From Persephonella atlantica (GTDB lineage Bacteria > Aquificota > Aquificia > Aquificales > Hydrogenothermaceae): DNA of 64,000 bases. The position numbers and the translations under genes are program-made. Every line of letters starts with the position of its first letter. Position 1 is the stretch's first letter. Under the pieces are notes generated by a model. It had not been told where the DNA came from and did no database searches. It saw nothing but the letters and a program-made list of their open reading frames with translations. Of this stretch, positions 33,559 through 42,322 are shown one piece after another. The DNA lies in contig NZ_JAACYA010000001.1 in assembly GCF_016617615.1 (NCBI RefSeq), forward strand, positions 186,001-250,000, read 5' to 3'.

Positions 33559-34401
33559 ATGTTAGGTGTTTTAGGTGGAAGCGGTCTTTATGAAATTGAT
33601 GGGATAGAGATTTTAGAAGAAAAAAAATTAATCACCCCTTATGGAGAACCTTCAGACAGCTATATAGTAGCCCGCTATAAAGGAAAAAATGTCGTATTTC
33701 TCCCAAGGCATGGGAGAGGACACAAATTTCCCCCTCACCTAATCAATTACAGGGCAAATATATGGGGTTTTCGAAAACTTGGCGTCAGAAAAATCCTGTC
33801 CATCAGTGCTGTTGGGGGAATAAATCCACTTCTCAGACCGGGAGATTTCGTTATCTCCAACCAGTTTGTAGATTTTACAAAGGTAAGACCTGTTACGTTT
33901 TATGAAGGAGTTTATACTATTCACGATGAAGAGGACAGGACAGATGACCTTGTAAATGAATATCTGAAAAATGACAGGGTTGTACATATTGATGTCACAC
34001 AGCCTTTCTGTCCTGTGATGAGAGGGACTTTGAAAAATGTGTTAGAAGATATGAAAGTCAGGTTTCACAGCACAGGAACATACGGAGCAACAGAAGGGCC
34101 AAGACTTGAAACTGCAGCAGAGATAAAAGCCCTTTCCATATTAGGAGCTGACATTGTTGGTATGACTCTTGTTCCTGAGATAGTACTGGCAAGAGAGCTG
34201 TCTATGCATTTTGCATCACTGAATGTTGTTACAAACATGGCTGCTGGAATATCAGAAAACAGGTTAACATCTGACGAAGTAATACAGATGATGAGAGAAA
34301 AAAATGAGGAGATAAAGAAGGTAGTTTTAAAGTTTATTGAAAGTATTCCTGAAAGCTTTGATTGTAGCTGTGAAGATGTGCTAAAAGGGGCGGCAATATA
34401 A
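33559..34401 (+). CDS. mtnP: MTAP/PNP-family nucleoside phosphorylase
   Basis: 280 residues. Phosphate loop GGSGLYEIDG at the start, then LPRHGRGHKFPPHLINYRANIW, the family signature, TEGPRLETAAEI and DIVGMTLVPEIVLARE. A C-terminal DCSC resembles the stabilising CxC of thermophilic MTAPs. The base-binding region reads VVTNMAAGIS: an Asn where adenosine-specific enzymes have Asp, as in 6-oxopurine enzymes, so methylthioinosine or inosine/guanosine may be the real substrate. AGAGGG precedes the ATG. It is followed 12 bases on by the DUF4282 gene. Confidence 0.88.
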   Translation: MLGVLGGSGLYEIDGIEILEEKKLITPYGEPSDSYIVARYKGKNVVFLPRHGRGHKFPPHLINYRANIWGFRKLGVRKILSISAVGGINPLLRPGDFVISNQFVDFTKVRPVTFYEGVYTIHDEEDRTDDLVNEYLKNDRVVHIDVTQPFCPVMRGTLKNVLEDMKVRFHSTGTYGATEGPRLETAAEIKALSILGADIVGMTLVPEIVLARELSMHFASLNVVTNMAAGISENRLTSDEVIQMMREKNEEIKKVVLKFIESIPESFDCSCEDVLKGAAI

Positions 34402-34413
34402 AGGGGGATTAAG

Positions 34414-34710
34414 ATGAGAGACTTTATCTACGGACTTTTTGATTTCAGGTTTAACAGGTTTATAACACCTGTAGTATCAGGTGCTGTTCTGCTTATACTT
34501 TATGCTGCTGCAACAGTTGGCTGGCTTGGTTTTCTGTTTGGTGGAGACAGCTATACTCCATTTATAGTTAGATTTCTGATAACAGCAGTAGGTTATCCTC
34601 TAAGTGTTATTGGTATAAGGATATGGCTTGAAACCATGGTGGCCCTGACAAAAATAGCGAACATCACAGCAGAGATAAAACAGCACATAAAAGAGAAAGA
34701 AGAAGAATAG
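34414..34710 (+). CDS. DUF4282 family small membrane protein
   Basis: 98 residues with two membrane segments (FITPVVSGAVLLILYAAATVGWL and IVRFLITAVGYPLSVIGIRIWLE), preceded by the DFRFNRFITP motif and followed by a charged tail. This is the DUF4282 pattern; function unknown. AGGGGGAT precedes the ATG. It ends next to the convergent epimerase-like gene with no spacer. Confidence 0.75.
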   Translation: MRDFIYGLFDFRFNRFITPVVSGAVLLILYAAATVGWLGFLFGGDSYTPFIVRFLITAVGYPLSVIGIRIWLETMVALTKIANITAEIKQHIKEKEEE

Positions 34711-35556
34711 CTATATTCTGAAGGGATTTCTGACTTTCCCTAATATATTTTTTTGCGTAGGAAAGTTACCTGAACATACGTTATCCTTCTCAAGGAGGTA
34801 AAGCTGGTCTTCCGTTACTGGAGGTTCAGGAAAAAATCTGAAAACAGGAAGCATAAACCAGAAAAAAGAAGAAGGCATCTGAATAACAATCCTCTTTTTT
34901 CCTATGTAAGAAAGAGCAAATTCAAAAAGCTCTTTGTAGGATACTATCCTGTTTCCGCACAACTCAATTATTATATTTTTAAACTTTTCATCTTCTATCC
35001 CTTTTCGTATTGTATCCACAACATCCAGCACATGAACAGGCTGAACATTTCCCTCAGGAGCAAAAATGACAGGAGTAAGCTTAGAAAACTTTTTCAGGTC
35101 TTCAAATAGTTTCTGCCCTTTTCCTAAAATTATAGAAGGCCTTAGAATAATGTAATCAATGCCTGAATTTTTTATAATCTGCTCACCTTCTGCCTTTGTC
35201 TTTGCATATCTGCTTTTTGAGTTAATATCTGCTCCTAATGCTGATATATGGATAAATCTTTTCAGTCCTATCTCTTTGGCTCCCTGAAGCAGTTTTTTTA
35301 CATATTCAACATGAACTTTTTCAAATGTTTCTCCTTTTTCTTCCTTCAGTATTCCAAGGCAGTTTATAATAACATCAGGTTTTATCTGCTTAACCACAGA
35401 ACCCAGTTCTTTGGAAAATGGAATAAATTCCACACCTGAAGACAACTGGGCTTTGGAGACTCTTCTTGTTGGAACAATTATATGATACTCCCTTTCTAAA
35501 TCTTCAACTACATGCCTACCAACAAAACCTGTCCCACCTGTTATAAGAATCTTCAT
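34711..35556 (-). CDS. Atypical SDR, NAD(P)-binding epimerase-like (NDUFA9 type)
   Basis: 281 residues. Rossmann motif TGGTGFVGRHVV at 7-18, Ser in HISALGAD and the YAKTKAEGE motif (Tyr-x3-Lys). The C-terminal half (LRPSIILGKGQ, PVHVLDVVDTI) resembles the complex I NDUFA9/YcfG-like atypical SDRs rather than sugar epimerases. Substrate unknown. It overlaps the upstream diguanylate cyclase gene by ATGA; the three genes 37883 to 34711 form one transcript. Confidence 0.8.
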   Translation of the reverse strand: MKILITGGTGFVGRHVVEDLEREYHIIVPTRRVSKAQLSSGVEFIPFSKELGSVVKQIKPDVIINCLGILKEEKGETFEKVHVEYVKKLLQGAKEIGLKRFIHISALGADINSKSRYAKTKAEGEQIIKNSGIDYIILRPSIILGKGQKLFEDLKKFSKLTPVIFAPEGNVQPVHVLDVVDTIRKGIEDEKFKNIIIELCGNRIVSYKELFEFALSYIGKKRIVIQMPSSFFWFMLPVFRFFPEPPVTEDQLYLLEKDNVCSGNFPTQKNILGKVRNPFRI

Positions 35557-36632
35557 AACAGAACTTCAACTTTATTTTTTCCCTTCTTTTTTGCCCTGTA
35601 CATTGCCTCGTCAGCTCGCATCAATACACTTTCAACAGTATCATCATCCTTTACCTCAGTTACACCAAAGCTTGCTGTTATCTTAAGCTTTTTTAAGCCG
35701 TTACTTTCTACCTTTATCTCTCTGTTTTCTATAATCCTTCTCAGTCTCTCTGCTATCTTGACTGCATCGTTTAGTTCGACTCCAGGAAGTAAAATGGCAA
35801 ACTCCTCTCCTCCAAGCCTTCCTATGATCGTATTGGCTCTGAGATAAAATCTGAAGATTGTAGCAAGTTCTTTTAACACCAAATCACCTATCAGATGTCC
35901 GTAATCATCATTTACCTTTTTGAAGTCGTCAACATCAACAAATATTACCGAGAATGGATAATTTCTCAGTTTTCTGTCTTTAATTGCATCTTCCAAAACC
36001 CTTTCAAATCTTCTCCTGTTAACAAGTCCTGTCAGGAAATCAATACTTGCCTCTCTCTTTGCTGTTGAAAGTTCCTCCTTAAGTGATATCACCTCTGCAT
36101 GATACGATTTGAGCTCTGATTTGAGCTTGTTATTTTCTGCCCTTAATTTTTTAAGTTCCTGCAGTATATCCATTACTGCATCGCTGATGGTATCAAGGGT
36201 TGCTGACTCTTTTGCTTTTACTAACCTGTCAGCATGGTCATTAATTTTCTCCTGATGATTATCAATATTTGATATGAGCTCTTTTAGTGTCTCATCAAGT
36301 TTGTTTGCTATGTCTTTAAATTTCTCTGCAAGATTTTCAGGTACGCTTTCTTCTTTACTTTCTATATCAACAGCCTGATAGTCTTCGTCGTATATATCTT
36401 TGTACAGACCAATCAGCTCCAGATCATCAAGTTCTTTCCTCTGCTCTGCCAGTGAACAGAATATGTAAAACCACTTTTCATAATTTCGGGGAACAGGAGG
36501 AATGTTATGTTTTATAAGGAAACTGAGTTCTTTGCGAACAATATTCATAAGCAGTTTTATGTCGTCATGGGATAGCTTTTTACTTCCTCTAAGTTTACTG
36601 TAAAACTCACACTTTACTTTATTATGTATCAT
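35553..36632 (-). CDS. Diguanylate cyclase (GGEEF)
   Basis: 359 residues. The N-terminal 100 (NIVRKELSFLIKHNIPPVPRNYEKWF) are a helical domain found in front of GGDEF domains; a coiled coil follows (about 110-195, LKKLRAENNKLKSELKSYHAE). The catalytic domain has SIDFLTGLVNRRRFE, DVDDFKKVNDDYGHLIGD and GGEEF near 272, all required for activity. The I-site position reads RANT, not RxxD, so product inhibition is probably absent. No signal or membrane segment. It begins directly at the stop of the U32 gene. Confidence 0.92.
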   Translation of the reverse strand: MIHNKVKCEFYSKLRGSKKLSHDDIKLLMNIVRKELSFLIKHNIPPVPRNYEKWFYIFCSLAEQRKELDDLELIGLYKDIYDEDYQAVDIESKEESVPENLAEKFKDIANKLDETLKELISNIDNHQEKINDHADRLVKAKESATLDTISDAVMDILQELKKLRAENNKLKSELKSYHAEVISLKEELSTAKREASIDFLTGLVNRRRFERVLEDAIKDRKLRNYPFSVIFVDVDDFKKVNDDYGHLIGDLVLKELATIFRFYLRANTIIGRLGGEEFAILLPGVELNDAVKIAERLRRIIENREIKVESNGLKKLKITASFGVTEVKDDDTVESVLMRADEAMYRAKKKGKNKVEVLL

Positions 36633-37883
36633 TTAGATTTCCTTCTGCTCCGTTATTAACTGGTGATTTATATTATTATCGGAAGATTCAACCGATTTTA
36701 TTAAATAAACTTTATCTCCTGGTCTTACCCTCTCCTCCGTCTTTAGCCCAACAACGATTCCTCTTTCTGCTGTCTCTATGTCCTTCTTTTCAACCTGCAT
36801 AGATTTTACTGTTTGCCGGACGAGACCTGTCTTTTTACCAATTATATGTATGGTATCTCCAATGGAGATTGGATTGTCTATAATTTTTACTTCTGCAACA
36901 CTTATGCGGGGATAAAACTTTATTACCTCTCCCACATACAGTTTTTTCTCCTTTGCTATTGATTTATTTATACCAAACAGCCCCTCCCCAAAGTAAAATC
37001 CAGAGTCCCACTCTCTGTGATAAACCCTTTCCAACCTGTCCCACAGGTCTTTCCATCCTTTTGTGTGCCATTCTCCATTTAGTATTCTGTCTCTTGCTTC
37101 CCTGTAGGCAGATGTTACCATGTATGCATAATCGGCATTCTTATTCCTTCCCTCTATTTTCCAGCTGTCAGCCCACATCAACCTGTCAACAAAATTAATA
37201 GTAACAAGGTCTCTGGCAGAAAGAACGTAGTCAGAGCCTAAATAAAACTCTGTTCCTGTGTTTTTTGACACTATCTTTACATCAAACTCGTGTCTGCATA
37301 CCTGATAGCATTCTCCTCTATTTCCAGACTTTTCAAAAACGTCGTGTGAGAGAAAACATCTACCAGATACAGCCATACACATAGCACCATGTATAAAAAT
37401 TTCAACTTCAAGGTTCGTTTTTCTCTTTATATCCAGCAGTCCCTCTAACTTGACCTCCCTTGCAGGAACAATCCTTTTTATTCCCATCTTTTCATAAAAT
37501 TTTGCAGCCTGTGAGTTTGAAACAGAAGCCATCGTTGAAAGGTGAGTTTCAATTCCCCTCTCAATTGAAGCAGATATCACAGCCATGTCCCAACCTATAA
37601 CAGCATCAACGCCAATTTCTTTGAGCTGGTCAAGGGTTTCATTAATATAAGGTAGGTCTTCTTCAAATACTATAGAGTTTAAGACAATATACTGTCTTAC
37701 TCCTGCATCATGGGTTATCTTTCTGATTTCTTTTACGTCTTCTATAGTAAAGTTAGACTTTAAAGCTCTCTGATTTATCTTGCCAACACCCATGTATATT
37801 GCATCTGCTCCTGCTTTTATTACTGATGCCAGTCCTTCGTAATGTCCAACAGGTGCGAGTATTTCAGGTTTTTTACTTTCCAT
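36633..37883 (-). CDS. U32 family peptidase-like RNA hydroxylation protein
   Basis: 416 residues. Signature EIFIHGAMCMAVSGRCFLS (about 162-180), GECYQVCR, and the N-terminal LAPVGHYEGLASVIKAGADAIYMG. Members (RlhA, TrhP/YegQ, YrrO) act in prephenate-dependent hydroxylation of rRNA or tRNA; three to four conserved Cys may hold an Fe-S cluster. The C-terminal beta domain (GDTIHIIGKKTG) is as in TrhP-like proteins. I cannot tell the rRNA from the tRNA type. Confidence 0.85.
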   Translation of the reverse strand: MESKKPEILAPVGHYEGLASVIKAGADAIYMGVGKINQRALKSNFTIEDVKEIRKITHDAGVRQYIVLNSIVFEEDLPYINETLDQLKEIGVDAVIGWDMAVISASIERGIETHLSTMASVSNSQAAKFYEKMGIKRIVPAREVKLEGLLDIKRKTNLEVEIFIHGAMCMAVSGRCFLSHDVFEKSGNRGECYQVCRHEFDVKIVSKNTGTEFYLGSDYVLSARDLVTINFVDRLMWADSWKIEGRNKNADYAYMVTSAYREARDRILNGEWHTKGWKDLWDRLERVYHREWDSGFYFGEGLFGINKSIAKEKKLYVGEVIKFYPRISVAEVKIIDNPISIGDTIHIIGKKTGLVRQTVKSMQVEKKDIETAERGIVVGLKTEERVRPGDKVYLIKSVESSDNNINHQLITEQKEI

Positions 37884-37990
37884 TTTTACCTCCAGAAATT
37901 TTTGATTAAATTAAATTATATGCATTGACACAATAAATCTATGATTTTTAGCTGTTTTATGTATAGAATAAAATAAAAAAGGTGGATGGC

Positions 37991-38767
37991 GTGAACATAT
38001 TAGACAGGATAATCCAGACAAAAAGGGAAGAACTGTTAGACTATACTCCTGATTACATAAAGTATCTTGAAGGTAAAATTGTTGTCAGAGATGAACTCAG
38101 GGATTTCTCCAGTGCATTGAAAAAGGAAGGAATAAACATTATAGCAGAGATAAAAAAAGCTTCCCCCTCAAAAGGGATTATAAGAGAAGATTTTGACCCT
38201 GTACAGATAGGAAAGATATATGAAGAGAATGGAGCATCTGCTATATCTATTTTGACAGATAAGGTTTACTTTAAAGGTGATGTCCAGTTTCTCAAGATGG
38301 TACGGGCTGTGACCACTATTCCGCTACTCAGGAAGGATTTTATTATTGATAAAAGACAGATACTGGAAGCGTATGCATACGGAGCAGACAGTTATCTGCT
38401 GATTGCAAGGGTTCTGTCAGAAAAGGAGCTTCAGGAACTGATTTCATACGGAAGGGAGTTTGGTATGGAACCTCTTGTGGAGATACATTCCTACGAGGAA
38501 GGGGTAAAGTCTATAAATGCAGGTGCTAAAATTATAGGTATAAACAACAGGGATTTAGAGAGTTTTACAGTAAACATAAATCTGTCAAAGGAGCTTGCTC
38601 CTCAGATGAAAAGCTTAGGTGCTGAAATTGTAGTGGCAGAAAGTGGTATATCAGAAAAAGAGGAGATATTAGAGCTGAAAAAATGCGGAGTTGATGCATT
38701 TTTGATAGGTGAGGCTCTGATGAGGGAAAAGGACATTGGGAAAAAGCTAAAAGAGCTAATCAAATGA
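37991..38767 (+). CDS. trpC: Indole-3-glycerol phosphate synthase
   Basis: Fourth step of tryptophan synthesis, closing the indole ring. 258 residues from GTG 37991, with AGGTGG 5 bases upstream; the GTG at 37982 overlaps the ribosome site. TIM-barrel motifs: IIAEIKKASPSKGII (Glu, Lys), LLRKDFIID (Lys), VEIHSYEE, INNRDLESF and VAESGI (Glu). A single-function enzyme, not fused to TrpF; no other trp gene is near. It converges with the phosphatase gene by 12 bases. Confidence 0.94.
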   Translation: MNILDRIIQTKREELLDYTPDYIKYLEGKIVVRDELRDFSSALKKEGINIIAEIKKASPSKGIIREDFDPVQIGKIYEENGASAISILTDKVYFKGDVQFLKMVRAVTTIPLLRKDFIIDKRQILEAYAYGADSYLLIARVLSEKELQELISYGREFGMEPLVEIHSYEEGVKSINAGAKIIGINNRDLESFTVNINLSKELAPQMKSLGAEIVVAESGISEKEEILELKKCGVDAFLIGEALMREKDIGKKLKELIK

Positions 38768-39493
38768 AAAATACTTTTTCCTTGCAGGAACAAATATAAA
38801 CTCGTCTGTAAAAGGGTTGTATCCGGTGAGCCTGTTGCCCAAAACACATCCTGTATCAATACCGTAGCATCTGTTGTTTATATAAGGCTCATCATAAACA
38901 ACATGTCCATAGATTATTTTGGGAGATTCCTCTGTCACAATTCTGTCTTTTGTCCAGTCAACCCTTTCAGGAAATCCTTTTTCAGTAAATCTTCCTGTTG
39001 TCTGTCCGTATATAACAAAATCTTTAACTTCTTCTCCTGTTTTTCCTATCATCTCATCTTTTATTCCTGCGTGAGCAATAACAGCACTGTCATTGACTAT
39101 CAGATAAAGGGGAAGACTTTCATAATAGCTGATGTACCGTCTTCTAAAACTCTCCCTTTCCTCCTCATCAAGGGACAGTATCTGACTGACAGTCTTCTGC
39201 ATGCCGTAGCTTATCTTTACTTTTTTACCTTTTAGCCATTTATACAGTTTCAGATTGTGATTACTCTGAACTTCAAGGAAATTACCTTTTTCTTTCAGCT
39301 TAAAACATAGATTTACAACTTCAATATTAAAATCCCCCCTATCTACCGTATCGCCTACAGACACAATTAAAGTATCCTCACCATACCGGATATGTATCTG
39401 GTCTATCATATCTAAAAATTCGTAATAACATCCGTGGATGTCTCCGATAACAACAAGCTGGGAATTTATATTCAGTCTCAGGTAGTTATCCAT
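38756..39493 (-). CDS. PPP-family metallophosphatase
   Basis: 245 residues. Metal motifs GDIHG (about 17-21) and GDTVDRG (about 47-53) are intact and a later HAGIKDE supplies His. The third motif GNH[DE] reads SNHN, losing Gly and the acidic residue. Members include ApaH/PrpE-type dinucleotide phosphatases and protein phosphatases; the substrate is not clear. It overlaps the small membrane gene by 8 bases. Confidence 0.82.
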   Translation of the reverse strand: MDNYLRLNINSQLVVIGDIHGCYYEFLDMIDQIHIRYGEDTLIVSVGDTVDRGDFNIEVVNLCFKLKEKGNFLEVQSNHNLKLYKWLKGKKVKISYGMQKTVSQILSLDEEERESFRRRYISYYESLPLYLIVNDSAVIAHAGIKDEMIGKTGEEVKDFVIYGQTTGRFTEKGFPERVDWTKDRIVTEESPKIIYGHVVYDEPYINNRCYGIDTGCVLGNRLTGYNPFTDEFIFVPARKKYFSFD

Positions 39494-39737
39494 TTTTTCC
39501 CATTATCTGCAGTATCTTTGCTGTCCACAGCACAATCAGAACAACCAGCCAGAAGACAATCACGAAAACAATGCCAAACTGAAATGTTTTAAAAAACACC
39601 ACAACAAGTAAATAGAACAGATATGGGATAGCAATCAGAGTAGCTACAAACGCTATCCCTACAAGTAGCAGCACGAAAAATACCAGTATGTACTGGGAAG
39701 GTGTTTTCTTATTTTCTACAGGAAATTTCTTACTCAT
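39486..39737 (-). CDS. Small membrane protein
   Basis: 83 residues with two long hydrophobic stretches (YILVFFVLLLVGIAFVATLIAIPYLFYLLVVVFF and FGIVFVIVFWLVVLIVLWTAKIL, written here as one segment each in the protein with short breaks). The N-terminus is basic, hence probably cytoplasmic. Family unknown. It overlaps mqnE and the phosphatase gene by 8 bases each, forming the chain mqnE - this gene - phosphatase. Confidence 0.6.
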   Translation of the reverse strand: MSKKFPVENKKTPSQYILVFFVLLLVGIAFVATLIAIPYLFYLLVVVFFKTFQFGIVFVIVFWLVVLIVLWTAKILQIMGKNG

Positions 39738-40854
39738 AGACCTTTATATGATTGTAGAGTGTGTCTCTTTCTACAGGAATTTTCCCTGCTTCTTTTATCA
39801 GTCTGACAAGCTTTTCTTTTTGCTGCTGTGTTGGAGATTTTGCCCCTGCAAAATGGGCTATCTTTTCTTCCATGACAGTCCCGTCCATGTCATCTGCACC
39901 AAAGTTAAGGGCAACCTGAGCAATTTTCTCACCTACCATAACCCAGTAAGCTTTTACGTGGGGAATATTGTCCAGCAAAAGCCTTGATACTGCTATAGTT
40001 TTCAGGTCATCAACTCCATGGGTGTGTTCAGTAATGTTTAGCTGGTTATTCTCTGGCTGATATGCAAGGGGAATAAAACAGGTAAATCCACCTGTTTCCT
40101 CCTGTGCCTCTCTAACTTTTAACATATGGTCAACTCTCTCTTCATAGGTCTCAACATGTCCATACAGCATTGTTACTGTTGAGTGAAGGCCGAGTCTGTG
40201 GGCTGTTCTGTGTATCTCTAAATATTTTTTCCATCCAATCTTTGTTGGAGCTATAATTCTTCTGACCCTTGGTGCAAATATCTCAGCTCCACCTCCCGGA
40301 AGACTTCCCAGCCCGGCTTCTTTCAGTTTTGTTAGAACATCTTCATATGACAGACCAGATATACGGGAGAAGTAATCTATCTCAACGGCTGTGAATGCTT
40401 TTATGTGAAGCTGAGGAAATCTCTCTTTTAGCATAGAAACCATCTTAAGATACACGTCAAAGCTCCAGTCAGGATGAAGACCGCCAACGATGTGAACCTC
40501 ACAGGCTCCCTGAGAAACAGCATACTCAGCCTTTTTTATTATCTCTTCATAACTCATCTCGTACGCTTTCGGGTCGTTTTTATCCATTGTGGCAAATGCA
40601 CAGAAATTACAGTCTAATGCACATATATTTGTTGGGTTAATCTGTCTGTTTATCACAAAGTATGCATACTTTCCGTTTTTCTTTTCTGTAACATAGTTTG
40701 CAAGAGCTCCAACAGTCAGAAGGTCATCAGTCTCAAACAGTTTAATTCCGTCTTCAAGAGATAATCTTTTCTCTTCCAAGACCTTGTCTATAACAGAAAA
40801 CAAACTTTTGTCTGAAGAGAGGGAAACAATCTTTTCAATGTTTGCTGTCAGCAT
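39730..40854 (-). CDS. mqnE: Aminofutalosine synthase (radical SAM)
   Basis: 374 residues. Radical SAM cluster CALDCNFC (Cys78, 82, 85) with NPTNI before it, EVHIVGGLHPD, KAFTAVEIDYFS and LPGGGAEIFAPRVR, the last typical for MqnE against MqnC. It joins the enolpyruvyl product of chorismate to adenosine in the futalosine route to menaquinone. A matching MqnD-like gene is at 43173. Menaquinone is the electron carrier of Aquificota respiration. Confidence 0.92.
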   Translation of the reverse strand: MLTANIEKIVSLSSDKSLFSVIDKVLEEKRLSLEDGIKLFETDDLLTVGALANYVTEKKNGKYAYFVINRQINPTNICALDCNFCAFATMDKNDPKAYEMSYEEIIKKAEYAVSQGACEVHIVGGLHPDWSFDVYLKMVSMLKERFPQLHIKAFTAVEIDYFSRISGLSYEDVLTKLKEAGLGSLPGGGAEIFAPRVRRIIAPTKIGWKKYLEIHRTAHRLGLHSTVTMLYGHVETYEERVDHMLKVREAQEETGGFTCFIPLAYQPENNQLNITEHTHGVDDLKTIAVSRLLLDNIPHVKAYWVMVGEKIAQVALNFGADDMDGTVMEEKIAHFAGAKSPTQQQKEKLVRLIKEAGKIPVERDTLYNHIKVYE

Positions 40855-40867
40855 ACTCTTCTCCTTG

Positions 40868-41476
40868 TTATATTTTTATACCTTCTTCTGTAAGCAGTTT
40901 GGCTAAATTAAACTTCAGATTATCAATAATCTCAACATCCTCATCCCAGTCTGATATAAACCACTTTTCCTTCTTTGTGGCTACCATAACTTTTTTGTCG
41001 TCTGTTGTATACCATATAACCTTTTTAACACCAGCATTTAAAAGGTCGTTAATCTTTTCTTTCATGTATGACAGCATCTCTCCAGAATATTTCCTTAAAT
41101 CAGCCTTGGTATCTATCTCAATAACTACTTCTGGAGGAGTTTTTGCATATTTATCGTCTATCCCTTCCTTTAAGAGATTTCGTTTATCAAATACGGCTAT
41201 ATCTAAGTTTCTCCAAGTCCTTGGTGCCCACTGAAAACCTGCTTCGTTTGTTAAAACTTCGTATCTTTCGTGGTTTAGTTTCTTTGCAAGATACTTTAAT
41301 ATTATCCAGATTAGCAAAGCCTGCAATTTACTACTCCCCATAACCTCCTCCAAGCTTTTCTCACCAGCTAAAACTTTGTCATAATCTCTGTAATATATAG
41401 GAGAGCCGTATCTCATCTCATATATAAGTTCTCTGGGAACAGACCTTCTCTTTTTTTCTTTTTTGGTAGTTATCAT
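40868..41476 (-). CDS. Uma2 family (DUF820) PD-(D/E)XK nuclease-like protein
   Basis: 202 residues. Restriction-endonuclease-like core: RNLDIAVFD (Asp), PPEVVIEIDTKAD (Glu-x-Asp/Lys region), and a following helix. An N-terminal basic stretch (KKEKKRRS). Uma2 proteins are common in Cyanobacteria and thermophiles, of unknown role, with a predicted nuclease fold. No toxin-antitoxin partner is beside it. Confidence 0.8.
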   Translation of the reverse strand: MITTKKEKKRRSVPRELIYEMRYGSPIYYRDYDKVLAGEKSLEEVMGSSKLQALLIWIILKYLAKKLNHERYEVLTNEAGFQWAPRTWRNLDIAVFDKRNLLKEGIDDKYAKTPPEVVIEIDTKADLRKYSGEMLSYMKEKINDLLNAGVKKVIWYTTDDKKVMVATKKEKWFISDWDEDVEIIDNLKFNLAKLLTEEGIKI

Positions 41477-41557
41477 AACTGTCTCTCCTTAAATGGTCTT
41501 ACCCTATATAATTATCATCTATTTGCCATCTTTTTCAATCTTAACTAATATATTTGT

Positions 41558-42316
41558 ATGTTAAAAATATTTTTGACAGTGCTTCTTATTGCAGGAACAG
41601 TTTTGGGAAAAGAGCTGAGCGTCAAAACAGATGACGGGTTTATTTTAAAAGGCTTCCTTTACTATCCTGAGGAAAAGAAAGAAAAATATCCCGTTATCAT
41701 TTTTGCCCATCAGTTTGGAACAACACACGTTATATGGTCTGATTTTGCAAAAAGATTAAGGGATATGGGATATGCAACACTGCTGATAGACCTGAGGGGC
41801 CACGGTCTGTCTGTTATCCAGAATGGTAAAGAAAACAGGATTGTGTTTAAAAAAGATTTCAGCTCCCTATTAGACCTTGTTTCATTTTTTAAAAAGAGCA
41901 GTAAAAAGGTTAACTTCTCAAAAATACCAGAAGATATATCCCTCTGGATAGACTACCTGATAGAAAATGAAAGAATAGACCCTGACAGCGTCATACTGAT
42001 AGGTGCATCCCTTGGAGCAACCGGTATAATACCAGTTCCTGCATATCAGGACATAAAGGCAATGGTATGTATATCCCCCGGCTCCCCTGCTATTATGGGA
42101 GAAGAAAATGTGAAACTTGCCCTGTCATCTTACCTGAATCCTGTTTTGTATGTTTCTTCTATTAATGACCCTATAGGAAGCACAAAGTATGCTATCTGGT
42201 ATGAGAAAAACTCAAACAACGGCACACTGTTTATTTTTCCCGGCAAGGGACACGGAGTGGTATTGCTGAAAAAGTATAGCAGGTATATATTACAGTTTCT
42301 GAAAAGTTTAGAGTAA
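41558..42316 (+). CDS. Exported alpha/beta hydrolase (dienelactone-hydrolase-like)
   Basis: 252 residues, with a hydrophobic N-terminus (IFLTVLLIAGTVLG) suggesting export. Motifs: FAHQFGTTH (oxyanion), DLRGHGLS, nucleophile GASLGA, Asp in SSINDPIGS and His in GKGHGVVLL. It is of the S9/DLH kind acting on small esters or peptides; substrate unknown. It is 6 bases from the rluA-like gene, so one transcript. Confidence 0.8.
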   Translation: MLKIFLTVLLIAGTVLGKELSVKTDDGFILKGFLYYPEEKKEKYPVIIFAHQFGTTHVIWSDFAKRLRDMGYATLLIDLRGHGLSVIQNGKENRIVFKKDFSSLLDLVSFFKKSSKKVNFSKIPEDISLWIDYLIENERIDPDSVILIGASLGATGIIPVPAYQDIKAMVCISPGSPAIMGEENVKLALSSYLNPVLYVSSINDPIGSTKYAIWYEKNSNNGTLFIFPGKGHGVVLLKKYSRYILQFLKSLE

Positions 42317-42322
42317 AAGTAT

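Noticed and set aside
40868-41476. Uma2 gene as part of a defence island
   Set aside because: Neighbours are mqnE and a hydrolase gene; no methylase, helicase or other defence gene is close.
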